Source of the DNA: JBGTKH01 sp041744735
GTDB taxonomy: Bacteria; Planctomycetota; Planctomycetia; Pirellulales; Pirellulaceae
Reading direction: 5' to 3'
Assembly (NCBI GenBank): GCA_041744735.1
Contig: JBGTKH010000273.1
Location: 1-11,551 of the forward strand
Length of the DNA: 11,551 nt
This document shows, one piece after another, positions 5,607 through 11,551 of the stretch. Made by a program: the position numbers and the translations under genes. Under the pieces are notes generated by a model. The model was given only the letters and a program-made list of their open reading frames with translations. It searched no databases and was not told the origin of the DNA. The stretch's first letter is position 1. The number at the start of each line of letters is the position of its first letter.

Positions 5607-7229
5607 TCAGATGTCCCGCAGAATCTCCTCGGCCGCGTTCTTGCCGCAGGCGCCCATCACGCCGCCGCCGGGATGACTGGCGGCGCCGCAGAGGTAGAGG
5701 CCGTGAATGGGTGAGCGGTGATCGGCCCAGCCAGCGACCGGGCGCAGGCAATACAGTTGGTTCAAATTCATCGCCCCTTGCATGATGTGGCCGCCGGTCA
5801 AGCCGAACGTGCGTTCGAGATCGAGCGGACTGAGCACCTGCCGGTGTTCGATGGCGGCTGGCACGTTCGGCGCATATCGCGCGAGCAGCTCGATGCAGCG
5901 GTCGGCAAAATCCTCTTTAATGTCGTCCCATCTTTTGCCATCGGCCAATCGGTACGGCGCGTATTGCACGAACAACGACATCAGGTGTTTGCCATCGGGG
6001 GCGATGGTCTTGTCGACGCTTGTGGGCAACGTGATTTCCAGAATTGGTTCACTGCTCGGCCAGCCGTACTTGGCGTCGTCGTACGCGCGTTCCAAATAAT
6101 CCATCGTCGGGCCGATGTGCATCGTGCCGTGATGATGCGGACCAATTCCGTCAGCGGGCAGACACGTGAATCGCGGCGGCTCAGACAGCGCCACGTTGAT
6201 TTTCGCCGAGGCCGACGAGTAATCGATCTTGACAATCGCCTGTCGAAAATGATCGGGCAATTCGCCAGGTTCGAGAAACTTCTCGAACGTCAGATGCGCG
6301 TCGACGCTCGATGCAACAACCGGCGACTCGATCAACGTTCCGTCGGCCAGACCGACACCTTTGACTCGCCCGCCGGAAGTAAAGATGCGGCTCACTTCCA
6401 CCTCGCGGCGAATCTCCACGTGCAGATCACGGCAAGCCTTTTCCAGCGAGTCCGCCAGCCCGCCCATGCCGCCCTGAACGTAACCCCACACACCGCGGGC
6501 TCCGCCGGCTTGTCCCATCACGTGATGCAGCAGCACGTACGCAGTGCCGGGCGCGGATGGCGGCGCGAATGCGCCGATGATCGCGTCGGTGGCCAATGTC
6601 GTGCGGAGCACTTCGGCCTCGAACCAGCGCTCCAAAATCGGCCGCGCGGCGCCTGTCAGCAGTTCAATCGCTTCCGGCAAATCGTCGCCGAGCGCCGTCA
6701 GCGACTTGTACAACTCCCAAATTTTTCCCGTGTCGCGCAGCCGCTTGCCGATGCCGATATTTCGCCACTCTTTGGGCAGCGGCAGCGGATCGGGAGCCGC
6801 TTTCGCCAGCACCGGCTCAAGCACTTGAGCCACCCGTTCCAGCAGTGCCTCGTAGCGCGGATACGCTTCAGCGTCGCGCTGGCTGAATTTGGCGATCTCG
6901 CGGCTATTCTGCCGCTGATCCGGCCCCATCAACAAATAGCGGCCGTCCAACAGCGGCGTGAACGACGACGGGCTCCGCGGCAAGATCGTCAGCCCGTAAT
7001 GCTTCAGCCGCAGATCGCGAATGATCTCCGGCAAGAACAAGCTGATTACATACGCCGCCGTCGAAACCTTGTAGCCCGGCCACAATTCTTCGGTCGCCGC
7101 GCAGCCGCCCAGCACGTGCCGCCGCTCGAGCACGCACACCGATTTTCCCGCCTTTGCCAAGTACGCGGCCGCCACCAACCCATTGTGTCCGCCGCCGATG
7201 ACGAGGCAATCGAAGTTTCGTCGTTCCAT
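5607..7229 (-). CDS. FAD-dependent oxidoreductase, PYROXD2 / phytoene desaturase (CrtI)-like
   Basis: A 540-residue flavoprotein of the amine-oxidase/CrtI superfamily, closest in look to PYROXD2-type 'NAD(P)/FAD-dependent oxidoreductases' rather than a true carotenoid desaturase. The N-terminal Rossmann motif is CLVIGGGHNGLVAAAYLAKAG (8-28) with the ribose-binding Glu in VLERR (35), then 'GGCAATEELWPGYKVSTAAY'. The C-terminal FAD-closing segment is 'IHGLYLCGAASHPGGGVMGA' before 'CGKNAAEEIL'. Length is normal for the family. The start at 7229 gives the expected distance to the Rossmann motif. Only a weak AGG precedes it, because a GTCAGTT/GTCATTG tandem repeat begins seven bases upstream, so expression signals may be altered. 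No carotenoid genes are nearby, and the methyltransferase at 557 is too far away to infer a pathway. It is followed on the same strand by the RND remnant. Substrate unknown. Confidence 0.92.
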   Translation of the reverse strand: MERRNFDCLVIGGGHNGLVAAAYLAKAGKSVCVLERRHVLGGCAATEELWPGYKVSTAAYVISLFLPEIIRDLRLKHYGLTILPRSPSSFTPLLDGRYLLMGPDQRQNSREIAKFSQRDAEAYPRYEALLERVAQVLEPVLAKAAPDPLPLPKEWRNIGIGKRLRDTGKIWELYKSLTALGDDLPEAIELLTGAARPILERWFEAEVLRTTLATDAIIGAFAPPSAPGTAYVLLHHVMGQAGGARGVWGYVQGGMGGLADSLEKACRDLHVEIRREVEVSRIFTSGGRVKGVGLADGTLIESPVVASSVDAHLTFEKFLEPGELPDHFRQAIVKIDYSSASAKINVALSEPPRFTCLPADGIGPHHHGTMHIGPTMDYLERAYDDAKYGWPSSEPILEITLPTSVDKTIAPDGKHLMSLFVQYAPYRLADGKRWDDIKEDFADRCIELLARYAPNVPAAIEHRQVLSPLDLERTFGLTGGHIMQGAMNLNQLYCLRPVAGWADHRSPIHGLYLCGAASHPGGGVMGACGKNAAEEILRDI

Positions 7230-7236
7230 CCTGTTT

Positions 7237-7289
7237 GTCAGTTGTCAGTTGTCATTGGTCAGTTGTCATTGGTGTCATTGGTGTCATTG
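7237..7289. repeat. Tandem 7/9-bp microsatellite upstream of the FAD gene
   Basis: Units GTCAGTT at 7237, 7244 and 7258 alternate with GTCATTG at 7251 and 7265, followed by GT-GTCATTG at 7274 and 7283. The array starts eight bases before the FAD oxidoreductase start codon, exactly where a ribosome binding site would be. Such 7-bp arrays can change length by slippage, which would move the promoter relative to the gene. Similar TGACAAC-type arrays are common intergenic filler in many bacteria. Confidence 0.8.
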
Positions 7290-7418
7290 GTCGTTCGCCA
7301 TTCAACTCCATGACGAGCGGCGGAATCGCGCAGAATCAATTTCGCCGGCTTGGGATGACAGTTGGAAAGCGAGTGATTGTAGTTGTCTACGTTGGCTATC
7401 GAAAGGGTTGCCGAAATG

Positions 7419-7501
7419 GGGTAGTGGTACAAGTTGCCGTAGCGGAAGTGGTGACACTTCCGAAGTCTAACGACTTCGGCTACCAAAATGTACCACTACC
7501 C
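7419..7501. mobile_element. MITE-like element, copy 2 (83 bp)
   Basis: Identical to copy 1 except for one base (A at 7469 for C at 4742), which lies in the 4-nt loop of the second internal hairpin and so leaves the fold intact. It is flanked by its own direct repeat gaaatg (7413-7418 and 7502-7507), extendable to cgaaatgg. It sits in the divergent intergenic region between the FAD oxidoreductase and the CBS-domain gene, about 200 bases before the CBS start. Confidence 0.85.
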
Positions 7502-7529
7502 GAAATGGCGACACAATTTGACACTCCCC

Positions 7530-7574
7530 GCGGTGCGGGTCTAGGCCGGTTTTGCGGAAAACCGCACCGCTTTT
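7530..7574 (+). terminator. Terminator- or attenuator-like hairpin
   Basis: gcggtgcgg (7530-7538) pairs with ccgcaccgc (7562-7570), a 9-bp GC-rich stem with a 23-nt loop, followed directly by TTTT (7571-7574). On the plus strand this is the shape of an intrinsic terminator. No complete gene ends just upstream on that strand, so it could stop read-through or act as an attenuator in a long leader of the CBS-domain gene. Confidence 0.5.
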
Positions 7575-7611
7575 GGGATAACGTGCGAGCTAAGGTGTAG
7601 GTGTTGTCAGG

Positions 7612-7667
7612 GGATACACTTTGTTTTTGAGCAATCGCAACGGGCGGTTGCGGACAGGGATGTATCC
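7612..7667 (+). other. Structured leader hairpin before the CBS-domain gene
   Basis: An outer stem ggataca (7612-7618) / tgtatcc (7661-7667) encloses an inner hairpin cgcaac (7636-7641) / gttgcg (7647-7652) with a 5-nt loop. It lies 33 bases before the CBS start. It could be a leader regulatory structure or a dyad in the promoter; I do not recognise it as any known riboswitch. Confidence 0.35.
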
Positions 7668-7699
7668 GCCGAAATCTCAATCCAACAGGGGCAGTTGAA

Positions 7700-8182
7700 A
7701 TGGGAAACAACCATCGTACTACAGTTGAGTTAGATGCAGCGCCGAAGGAACCGACGCTTGTGAAGCACATTATGACGAGCAACGTGAGAACGGTTCACCC
7801 CAAAGCGATCACCATGCAGGTTACGCGGCTCATGGCGACCTACGACATCCGGCATCTTGTCGTGAGTGAAGATGCAGTGCACGTACTCGGCGTGATTTCG
7901 CAGCGTGACTTGCTAAAGCACATTACACGCTGTTTCACGGACAATGTGCCGCCGTCGCGCACCGAAGTCTGGGAATTCATGAACGTCGTCGTCCTTACCA
8001 TCGAACCGGAAAAGCCGATCTATGAGGCGGCCCAGTTGGTGGAACAGCGAAAAATCGGCTGTCTGCCGGTGGTGGACGAAAAGAACCGCTTGGTTGGAAT
8101 CATCACTCGTTCCGATCTGTTACGACACATGGGCAAGTCGCTGAAAAATCGCATGCAGGAGAACGGCGGGATCGCGGTTTAA
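7700..8182 (+). CDS. CBS-domain pair protein
   Basis: A 160-residue cytosolic protein made almost entirely of two CBS domains, which together form a Bateman module sensing adenine nucleotides or similar ligands. CBS1 spans about 20-75 ('VKHIMTSNVRTVHPKAITMQ ... DIRHLVV ... VLGVISQRDLLKHI') and CBS2 about 92-148 ('FMNVVVLTIEPEKPIYEAAQ ... KIGCLPVVDEKNRLVGIITR SDLLRHM'). Both carry the typical G-[VI]-I-[ST]-x-R-D/SDLL signature. The start at 7700 follows AGGGG with an 8-base gap. There is no additional catalytic or transport domain, so it probably acts as a stand-alone sensor or partner of another protein that is not encoded nearby. It lies alone, preceded by a long non-coding region with two hairpins, and converges with the MBL-fold gene, leaving 54 bases between the stop codons. 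Confidence 0.93.
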   Translation: MGNNHRTTVELDAAPKEPTLVKHIMTSNVRTVHPKAITMQVTRLMATYDIRHLVVSEDAVHVLGVISQRDLLKHITRCFTDNVPPSRTEVWEFMNVVVLTIEPEKPIYEAAQLVEQRKIGCLPVVDEKNRLVGIITRSDLLRHMGKSLKNRMQENGGIAV

Positions 8183-8236
8183 GTGGAAATTAGCCGCTGG
8201 CGCGTCGAGTTGGTGCGGGGACAACTCTGGTCCGGC

Positions 8237-9019
8237 TCACTCCGGCAGCTTGCCTTCGACGATCTCCTGCTCCCACTCATCCATCAATGGCCAGTCGATG
8301 GCGCAGGTGCCGAAGTCGGCCATGTGCAGATAAGTTTGCAGCCGCGCGATCGTGCTATCGACTAGGGCGTTGTCCTTGTGAAAGATGGGGCCGTGACTGG
8401 GCAGCAGCCATTGGACGTCGCTGTCGCGGATTCGCCGTAGCGACTTGATGAACTTTGGCAGATCGCTGCCGTGATGGCAATCGATCGCCCCGACGCCGCC
8501 GTCGCGATAAATGTTGTCACCGCTGAATAGCAGATTATCGAGACGGAACGACAACTGGCTGTCCGTGTGCCCGGGCGTGTGCCAAACCTGTAAGTGAAGA
8601 TCGCCGACCGCGATTGTGTCGCCCTCGCCGATAGTCTTGTCGACCTTCACGGGCGGCATGTCCATGTGGATGTCTTGGGCCGTGATTTCGGCAAACGTTT
8701 TCAGTTTGTCGCCGGACTCCAGCGGCAGCGCCGCTAGCGGGTGCGCGTACACCGTAGTGCGCAGCAGTTGCTTGGCCTTCGCTAAGCCTTGAATGTGGTC
8801 GACGTCGGCGTGTGTGGCGATCAGCGCCTTGCATTGCGACAGCGGGAAATCCAACTGGCGGATCAGTTCAATGACTTCATCGACCGTGTCTTCATAGCCG
8901 ATGTCGATCAGAATCCACTCGTCGCGATCGTAAATCAAATACACGTTGCAGCCGATGATATGACCGGCTTGGAAGTTGATTTCGATCACGTTTGCGAAGA
9001 CGGGCTTCCGCTCCAACAT
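8237..9019 (-). CDS. MBL-fold metallo-hydrolase
   Basis: A 260-residue metallo-beta-lactamase-fold hydrolase of the glyoxalase II-like group. The start is placed at 9019, seven bases after AAGGA (9027-9031); a longer frame from 9133 has no ribosome binding site, and its extra 38 residues look unlike the family. Metal ligands visible: THADVDH at 69-75 (His70, Asp72, Asp74, His75), His151 in HTPGHTDSQ, Asp168 in FSGDNIY, and His209 in PSHGPIF. In the usual HxHxDH motif the second His is Asp here, a variant that I know from other MBL proteins. The dinuclear site therefore seems intact in outline. Substrate is unknown; thioester, lactone or phosphodiester are all possible. It is downstream of the SDR gene on the same strand, 153 bases away. 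Confidence 0.9.
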   Translation of the reverse strand: MLERKPVFANVIEINFQAGHIIGCNVYLIYDRDEWILIDIGYEDTVDEVIELIRQLDFPLSQCKALIATHADVDHIQGLAKAKQLLRTTVYAHPLAALPLESGDKLKTFAEITAQDIHMDMPPVKVDKTIGEGDTIAVGDLHLQVWHTPGHTDSQLSFRLDNLLFSGDNIYRDGGVGAIDCHHGSDLPKFIKSLRRIRDSDVQWLLPSHGPIFHKDNALVDSTIARLQTYLHMADFGTCAIDWPLMDEWEQEIVEGKLPE

Positions 9020-9172
9020 TGCCGGTTCCTTACGTCGCGGTGATGGCCGCGCTGCGTTGTTCCAAATGCCGAAGTCAATGACGCGCCGATACGCTGCGAC
9101 TGCGATTCTAGAGAGCGGCGGCAATTCGTTCAACCAGCTTCGATATAGTGCCGCGGTTGTTGAGACTGCCTC

Positions 9173-10045
9173 TCAGTTGCCGGCGGATTCACTGGCCACA
9201 ATCGCTGCGAGTCCTTCGCGATACGATGGATGAACGAGCGTCGGCAACAATTCACTCATCATTTTGGCGTTACTCACGCGCTTATCGCTGCCGGCACGCT
9301 GTGCGGCCGGCGAGTCTAGCGGCGGCTCTGCAAACTGCGGTTGCCCGGTGTCGAGCAGTCGAGCGAGCTCGCAATAATATTCGCTCCGCAGCACCGGATG
9401 GCCATCAGAAACCAAGTACGTGCACGGCGGCACGGCGCGAGCCTCGGCCGCCAATACGATGTCGGCCGCATCTTCGACGTGGATCAAGTTCAAATAGCCG
9501 TCGCTGGGAGCGGCGATGGGCCGGCCGGCTTCAATGTCGTGGCGACGCGGAATGCGGCCCGGTCCGTAAATACCCGCCATCCGCAGCACGATGGCGCGCG
9601 AACCCAGCGGATGCTCGGCCAACAGATGTTCGGCCGCGAGACAGGCTTTGCCGCCTTCACGAGTCGGCTCGCACGGTGACTGCTCATCGACCCACTGGCC
9701 GTCACTTTGGCCAAAGACGCCGGTCGAGCTGATGTAGATGAACCGTGTCAAGGTATCAGCAAGTGCGGCCAGCGCATTTCCTAGCCCGTCAACGTACACG
9801 TCGCGAATCGTCTTGGCCGCAGTGCGATCGTATCCGACTGCGAACAGCACCGTGTCGACGGCGGGCAAACTGTCCAACGACTTGGCGACGGTCAAATCGG
9901 CCACAATCGGCTGCAAGCCATCGGCGGCCAACTCGACGGCCCGATTCGCAGACCTAGTCACCGCGAAAACTTCCTCGCCAGTCTTGAGCCAGCGTCGCGC
10001 GACACGGCGGCCGAGATAGCCGCAACCAAAGACCAGCTTTGCCAT
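9173..10045 (-). CDS. NAD-dependent epimerase / atypical SDR (YeeZ-like)
   Basis: A 290-residue short-chain dehydrogenase-like protein of the extended/atypical SDR type. The start at 10045 follows GAGGA (10051-10055) by five bases and gives MAKLVFGCGYLGRRVARRWL, with the nucleotide-binding GxGxxG at 7-12. The open frame continues far upstream, but that part lies antisense to the protease and is not real. Further marks: 'RFIYISSTGVFGQSDGQWVD' (101-120) containing the SSTGVFG active-site strand, 'RMAGIYGPGR' (155-164) and 'LNLIHVEDAADIV' (185-197), typical of epimerases. The classical YxxxK is absent: at the expected place there is 'GGKACLAAEHLL', as in the SDR_a5/YeeZ group, so the protein may bind NAD(P) without standard SDR chemistry. 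It is probably transcribed with the MBL hydrolase and diverges from the protease gene. Confidence 0.88.
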   Translation of the reverse strand: MAKLVFGCGYLGRRVARRWLKTGEEVFAVTRSANRAVELAADGLQPIVADLTVAKSLDSLPAVDTVLFAVGYDRTAAKTIRDVYVDGLGNALAALADTLTRFIYISSTGVFGQSDGQWVDEQSPCEPTREGGKACLAAEHLLAEHPLGSRAIVLRMAGIYGPGRIPRRHDIEAGRPIAAPSDGYLNLIHVEDAADIVLAAEARAVPPCTYLVSDGHPVLRSEYYCELARLLDTGQPQFAEPPLDSPAAQRAGSDKRVSNAKMMSELLPTLVHPSYREGLAAIVASESAGN

Positions 10046-10178
10046 TACGATCCTCGTGACCCCGTCAAATTCGCGCCTAATTGCAATAGTATCGTGGCTC
10101 ACCGACGAAAATTTGCCGGGAACCATAATGTTCACGCAACCGTCAGAATTTCTCCGATCAGACCAAACCGCGAGAGTT

Positions 10179-10208
10179 TTGACACGCGGCCGGGTTACAT
10201 CGTATAAC
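10179..10208 (+). promoter_or_regulatory. Sigma70-like promoter of the S1C protease gene
   Basis: TTGACA (10179-10184, perfect consensus), an 18-base spacer and TATAAC (10203-10208, 5 of 6). Transcription would begin near 10215, leaving a leader of about 60 nt before the ATG at 10277. It is in the divergent region shared with the SDR gene. Confidence 0.65.
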
Positions 10209-10276
10209 ATCTGCTGGCGGTTCGGGGGGACCTCCGTCAGCCGTCCGCTCAATTCAATACTCCAGGAAGACGGAAC

Positions 10277-11299
10277 ATGAAACAAGGCCCGCATCGAACT
10301 TGCACGTCGGCACCTCTCATCCGTTTGCTGTTCTTGACTCTCCTGCTGCTCTTCATTCCGCTCGTTTCCCACGCCCAGGAAACCGCCGCCGACTCTCACT
10401 TGACCGCAATCTTTTCCGGTGGCACACCGGAAAGCGTGTCCGATCTGAAGGCGATGCAGGAACACCTGCAGAAGCTGATTGAGAAAGTCACGCCCAGCAC
10501 CGTCGGCGTGCGCGTCGGTGCGGCTCAAGGCAGCGGCGTGATTGTTAGCAAAGACGGTTATGTGCTCACCGCGGCACATGTGGTCGGCAAGCCGAACCGC
10601 GACGTGGCGTTTCTGTTGCACGACGGCCGCACGGTGAAGGGCAAAACGCTGGGCATAAACACCGGCATCGACGCGGGGCTCATGAAGATCACCGATAAAG
10701 GCGAATGGCCGTTTGTGGAAATGGGTGTCTCGTCGCAAGTGAAAGAGGGCCAGTGGTGTCTGACCACAGGGCATCCCGGCGGCTATCAGCGAGGCCGTAA
10801 GCCCGTCGTGCGGTATGGCCGCGTGCTGACGCTGGGCGACGGCATGATCATGACCGATTGCACGCTGGTCGGCGGCGATTCCGGCGGCCCGCTGTTCGAT
10901 ATGGACGGCAAAGTGATCGGCATTCACAGCCGCATCGGCGGTCCGCTGACGGCAAACATCCACGTGCCGGTAAACACCTATCGCGACACTTGGGACCGTT
11001 TGGTCAAGGGGGACGAGTGGGGCGATTTCCCTGCAGGCGGCCCGTACATCGGCGTGCAGGGCGACCCGGCATCGAACCTCGCCAAAATCATCGAAGTCTA
11101 CCCCGGTACGCCCGCGCAGAAGGCTGGCATCAAAATCGGCGACGTGATTCTGAAGTTCGATGGGCAGCCGGTGACCGACTTTGCCTCCTTGGCCGCTCTC
11201 GTCGGCGAAAGAGATCCGGGCGACAAAGTCAAACTGCAAGTGCGCCGCGATGAACAGACCGTAGAACTGGAACTGGTGATCGGCACGCGAGGTAGTTAG
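10277..11299 (+). CDS. Secreted S1C trypsin-like serine protease with PDZ domain (DegP/HtrA-like)
   Basis: A 340-residue exported serine protease of the HtrA/DegP type, acting on misfolded or extracytoplasmic proteins. A signal peptide spans about 1-33 (hydrophobic LLFLTLLLLFIPLVSHA, cleavage after SHA). The trypsin-like domain covers about 62-245 with the triad His101 (VLTAAHVV), Asp132 (NTGIDAGLMKI) and Ser202 (GGDSGGPLF). One PDZ domain spans about 256-338, with its carboxylate-binding region near 'YIGVQGD' and 'GTPAQKAGIKIGDVILKFDG'. There is a single PDZ where DegP has two, as in DegS-like and many planctomycete forms, but unlike DegS there is a signal peptide and no retained anchor is obvious. 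It is preceded by a good sigma70 promoter and AGGA nine bases before the ATG. The next exported protein starts 66 bases after its stop, suggesting an operon. Confidence 0.93.
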   Translation: MKQGPHRTCTSAPLIRLLFLTLLLLFIPLVSHAQETAADSHLTAIFSGGTPESVSDLKAMQEHLQKLIEKVTPSTVGVRVGAAQGSGVIVSKDGYVLTAAHVVGKPNRDVAFLLHDGRTVKGKTLGINTGIDAGLMKITDKGEWPFVEMGVSSQVKEGQWCLTTGHPGGYQRGRKPVVRYGRVLTLGDGMIMTDCTLVGGDSGGPLFDMDGKVIGIHSRIGGPLTANIHVPVNTYRDTWDRLVKGDEWGDFPAGGPYIGVQGDPASNLAKIIEVYPGTPAQKAGIKIGDVILKFDGQPVTDFASLAALVGERDPGDKVKLQVRRDEQTVELELVIGTRGS

Positions 11300-11365
11300 A
11301 ATGTTGTCGAGGCTGCGGCCGTTCTTCTCCCATCGTGCAACCCAACGCCCACTAGGAGTCGAAAT

Positions 11366-11551
11366 GTGATGAAGCTGAATCCAATCCGCAAATTGCTATG
11401 TCTCGCACTGGTCCTTGGCTGCTGCCTGACCTGGATGCCGTTGGAGGTTCGCGCCGACGAGACACCCGAAGTCCAGCGGCGCGGCCGACCGGCGCCGCGC
11501 AACGAGCAACCGGAGGCACCGGCCGACGAGCAAGACCCGGACGCCGCCGAT
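11366..11551 (+). CDS. Exported protein, N-terminal part (cut by window edge)
   Basis: The beginning of a gene running off the window. AGGAG (11354-11358) lies 7 bases before GTG at 11366 and 10 before an adjacent in-frame ATG at 11369; the out-of-frame ATG at 11364 is followed at once by TGA. Either GTG or the next ATG is the start. The product opens with a basic N-region and a hydrophobic segment (LNPIRKLLCLALVLGCCLTW), followed by VRA|DE, a likely signal peptidase site. A lipobox-like VLGC is also present but is followed by further hydrophobic residues. The mature part visible is acidic, rich in Pro, Arg and Glu/Asp (TPEVQRRGRPAPRNEQPEAP), a likely linker. Its place right after the S1C protease suggests a second S1C protease or a partner, which the window cannot show. 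Confidence 0.65.
   Translation, partial: MMKLNPIRKLLCLALVLGCCLTWMPLEVRADETPEVQRRGRPAPRNEQPEAPADEQDPDAAD

Noticed and set aside
5718..7313. Long plus-strand open frame (531 codons) opposite the FAD oxidoreductase
   Set aside because: It is rich in Arg, Gln and His with no family-like motif, typical of the antisense shadow of a high-GC gene.
4692..7501. Composite transposon formed by the two MITE copies
   Set aside because: Each copy has its own distinct flanking duplication, so they inserted independently.
10046..11239. Upstream extension of the SDR open frame on the minus strand (to a 688-residue frame)
   Set aside because: It lies antisense to the S1C protease, whose catalytic triad and PDZ domain are unmistakable. 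The SDR has a proper ATG with GAGGA at 10045.

Overview
This looks like chromosomal DNA of a planctomycete, probably a Pirellulales-like lineage, moderately high in GC. The evidence is the kind of genes present: a 3-keto-disaccharide hydrolase (DUF1080) domain fragment, a secreted PQQ-propeller/TPR protein, a secreted S1C protease followed by a second exported protein, and short proteins resembling planctomycete hypotheticals. Wide intergenic spaces carry palindromic repeats. The assignment rests on recognition, not on a marker gene; I found no rRNA, tRNA or CRISPR array.

Layout. 1-489 (+): 5'-incomplete DUF1080 domain whose upstream reading frame runs into a small palindromic repeat. 557-1612 (-): class-I SAM O-methyltransferase. 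1652-1721: perfect 25-bp inverted repeat that supplies the stop codon of the next gene. 1716-3743 (-): exported PQQ-like propeller plus TPR protein. 3870-3966: perfect 31-bp inverted repeat, followed by a possible gene remnant and a roughly 350-bp region with an 11-bp-phased CGYTAA array. 4427-4654 (+): small hypothetical gene with a strong ribosome binding site. 4692-4774: first copy of an 83-bp MITE-like element. 4793-5101 (-): 102-aa hypothetical protein. 5266-5544 (-): RND transporter remnant with an in-frame stop. 5607-7229 (-): PYROXD2/CrtI-type FAD oxidoreductase. 7230-7699: intergenic region with a tandem repeat, the second MITE copy and two structured hairpins. 7700-8182 (+): CBS-pair protein. 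8237-9019 (-): MBL-fold hydrolase. 9173-10045 (-): atypical SDR/NAD-epimerase. 10277-11299 (+): S1C trypsin-like protease with PDZ. 11366-11551 (+): start of another exported protein, cut by the window edge.

How the genes relate. There is no single obvious pathway. The window is mostly unlinked housekeeping or accessory genes, many with their own start signals, separated by repeats. The probable co-transcribed pairs are PQQ/TPR then methyltransferase, SDR then MBL hydrolase, and the protease then the following exported protein. The most distinctive content is the non-coding part: four kinds of palindromic element. One of them occurs twice with a single base difference, and each copy is flanked by a different short direct repeat, which is good evidence of recent mobility. 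I see no convincing new multi-gene system.
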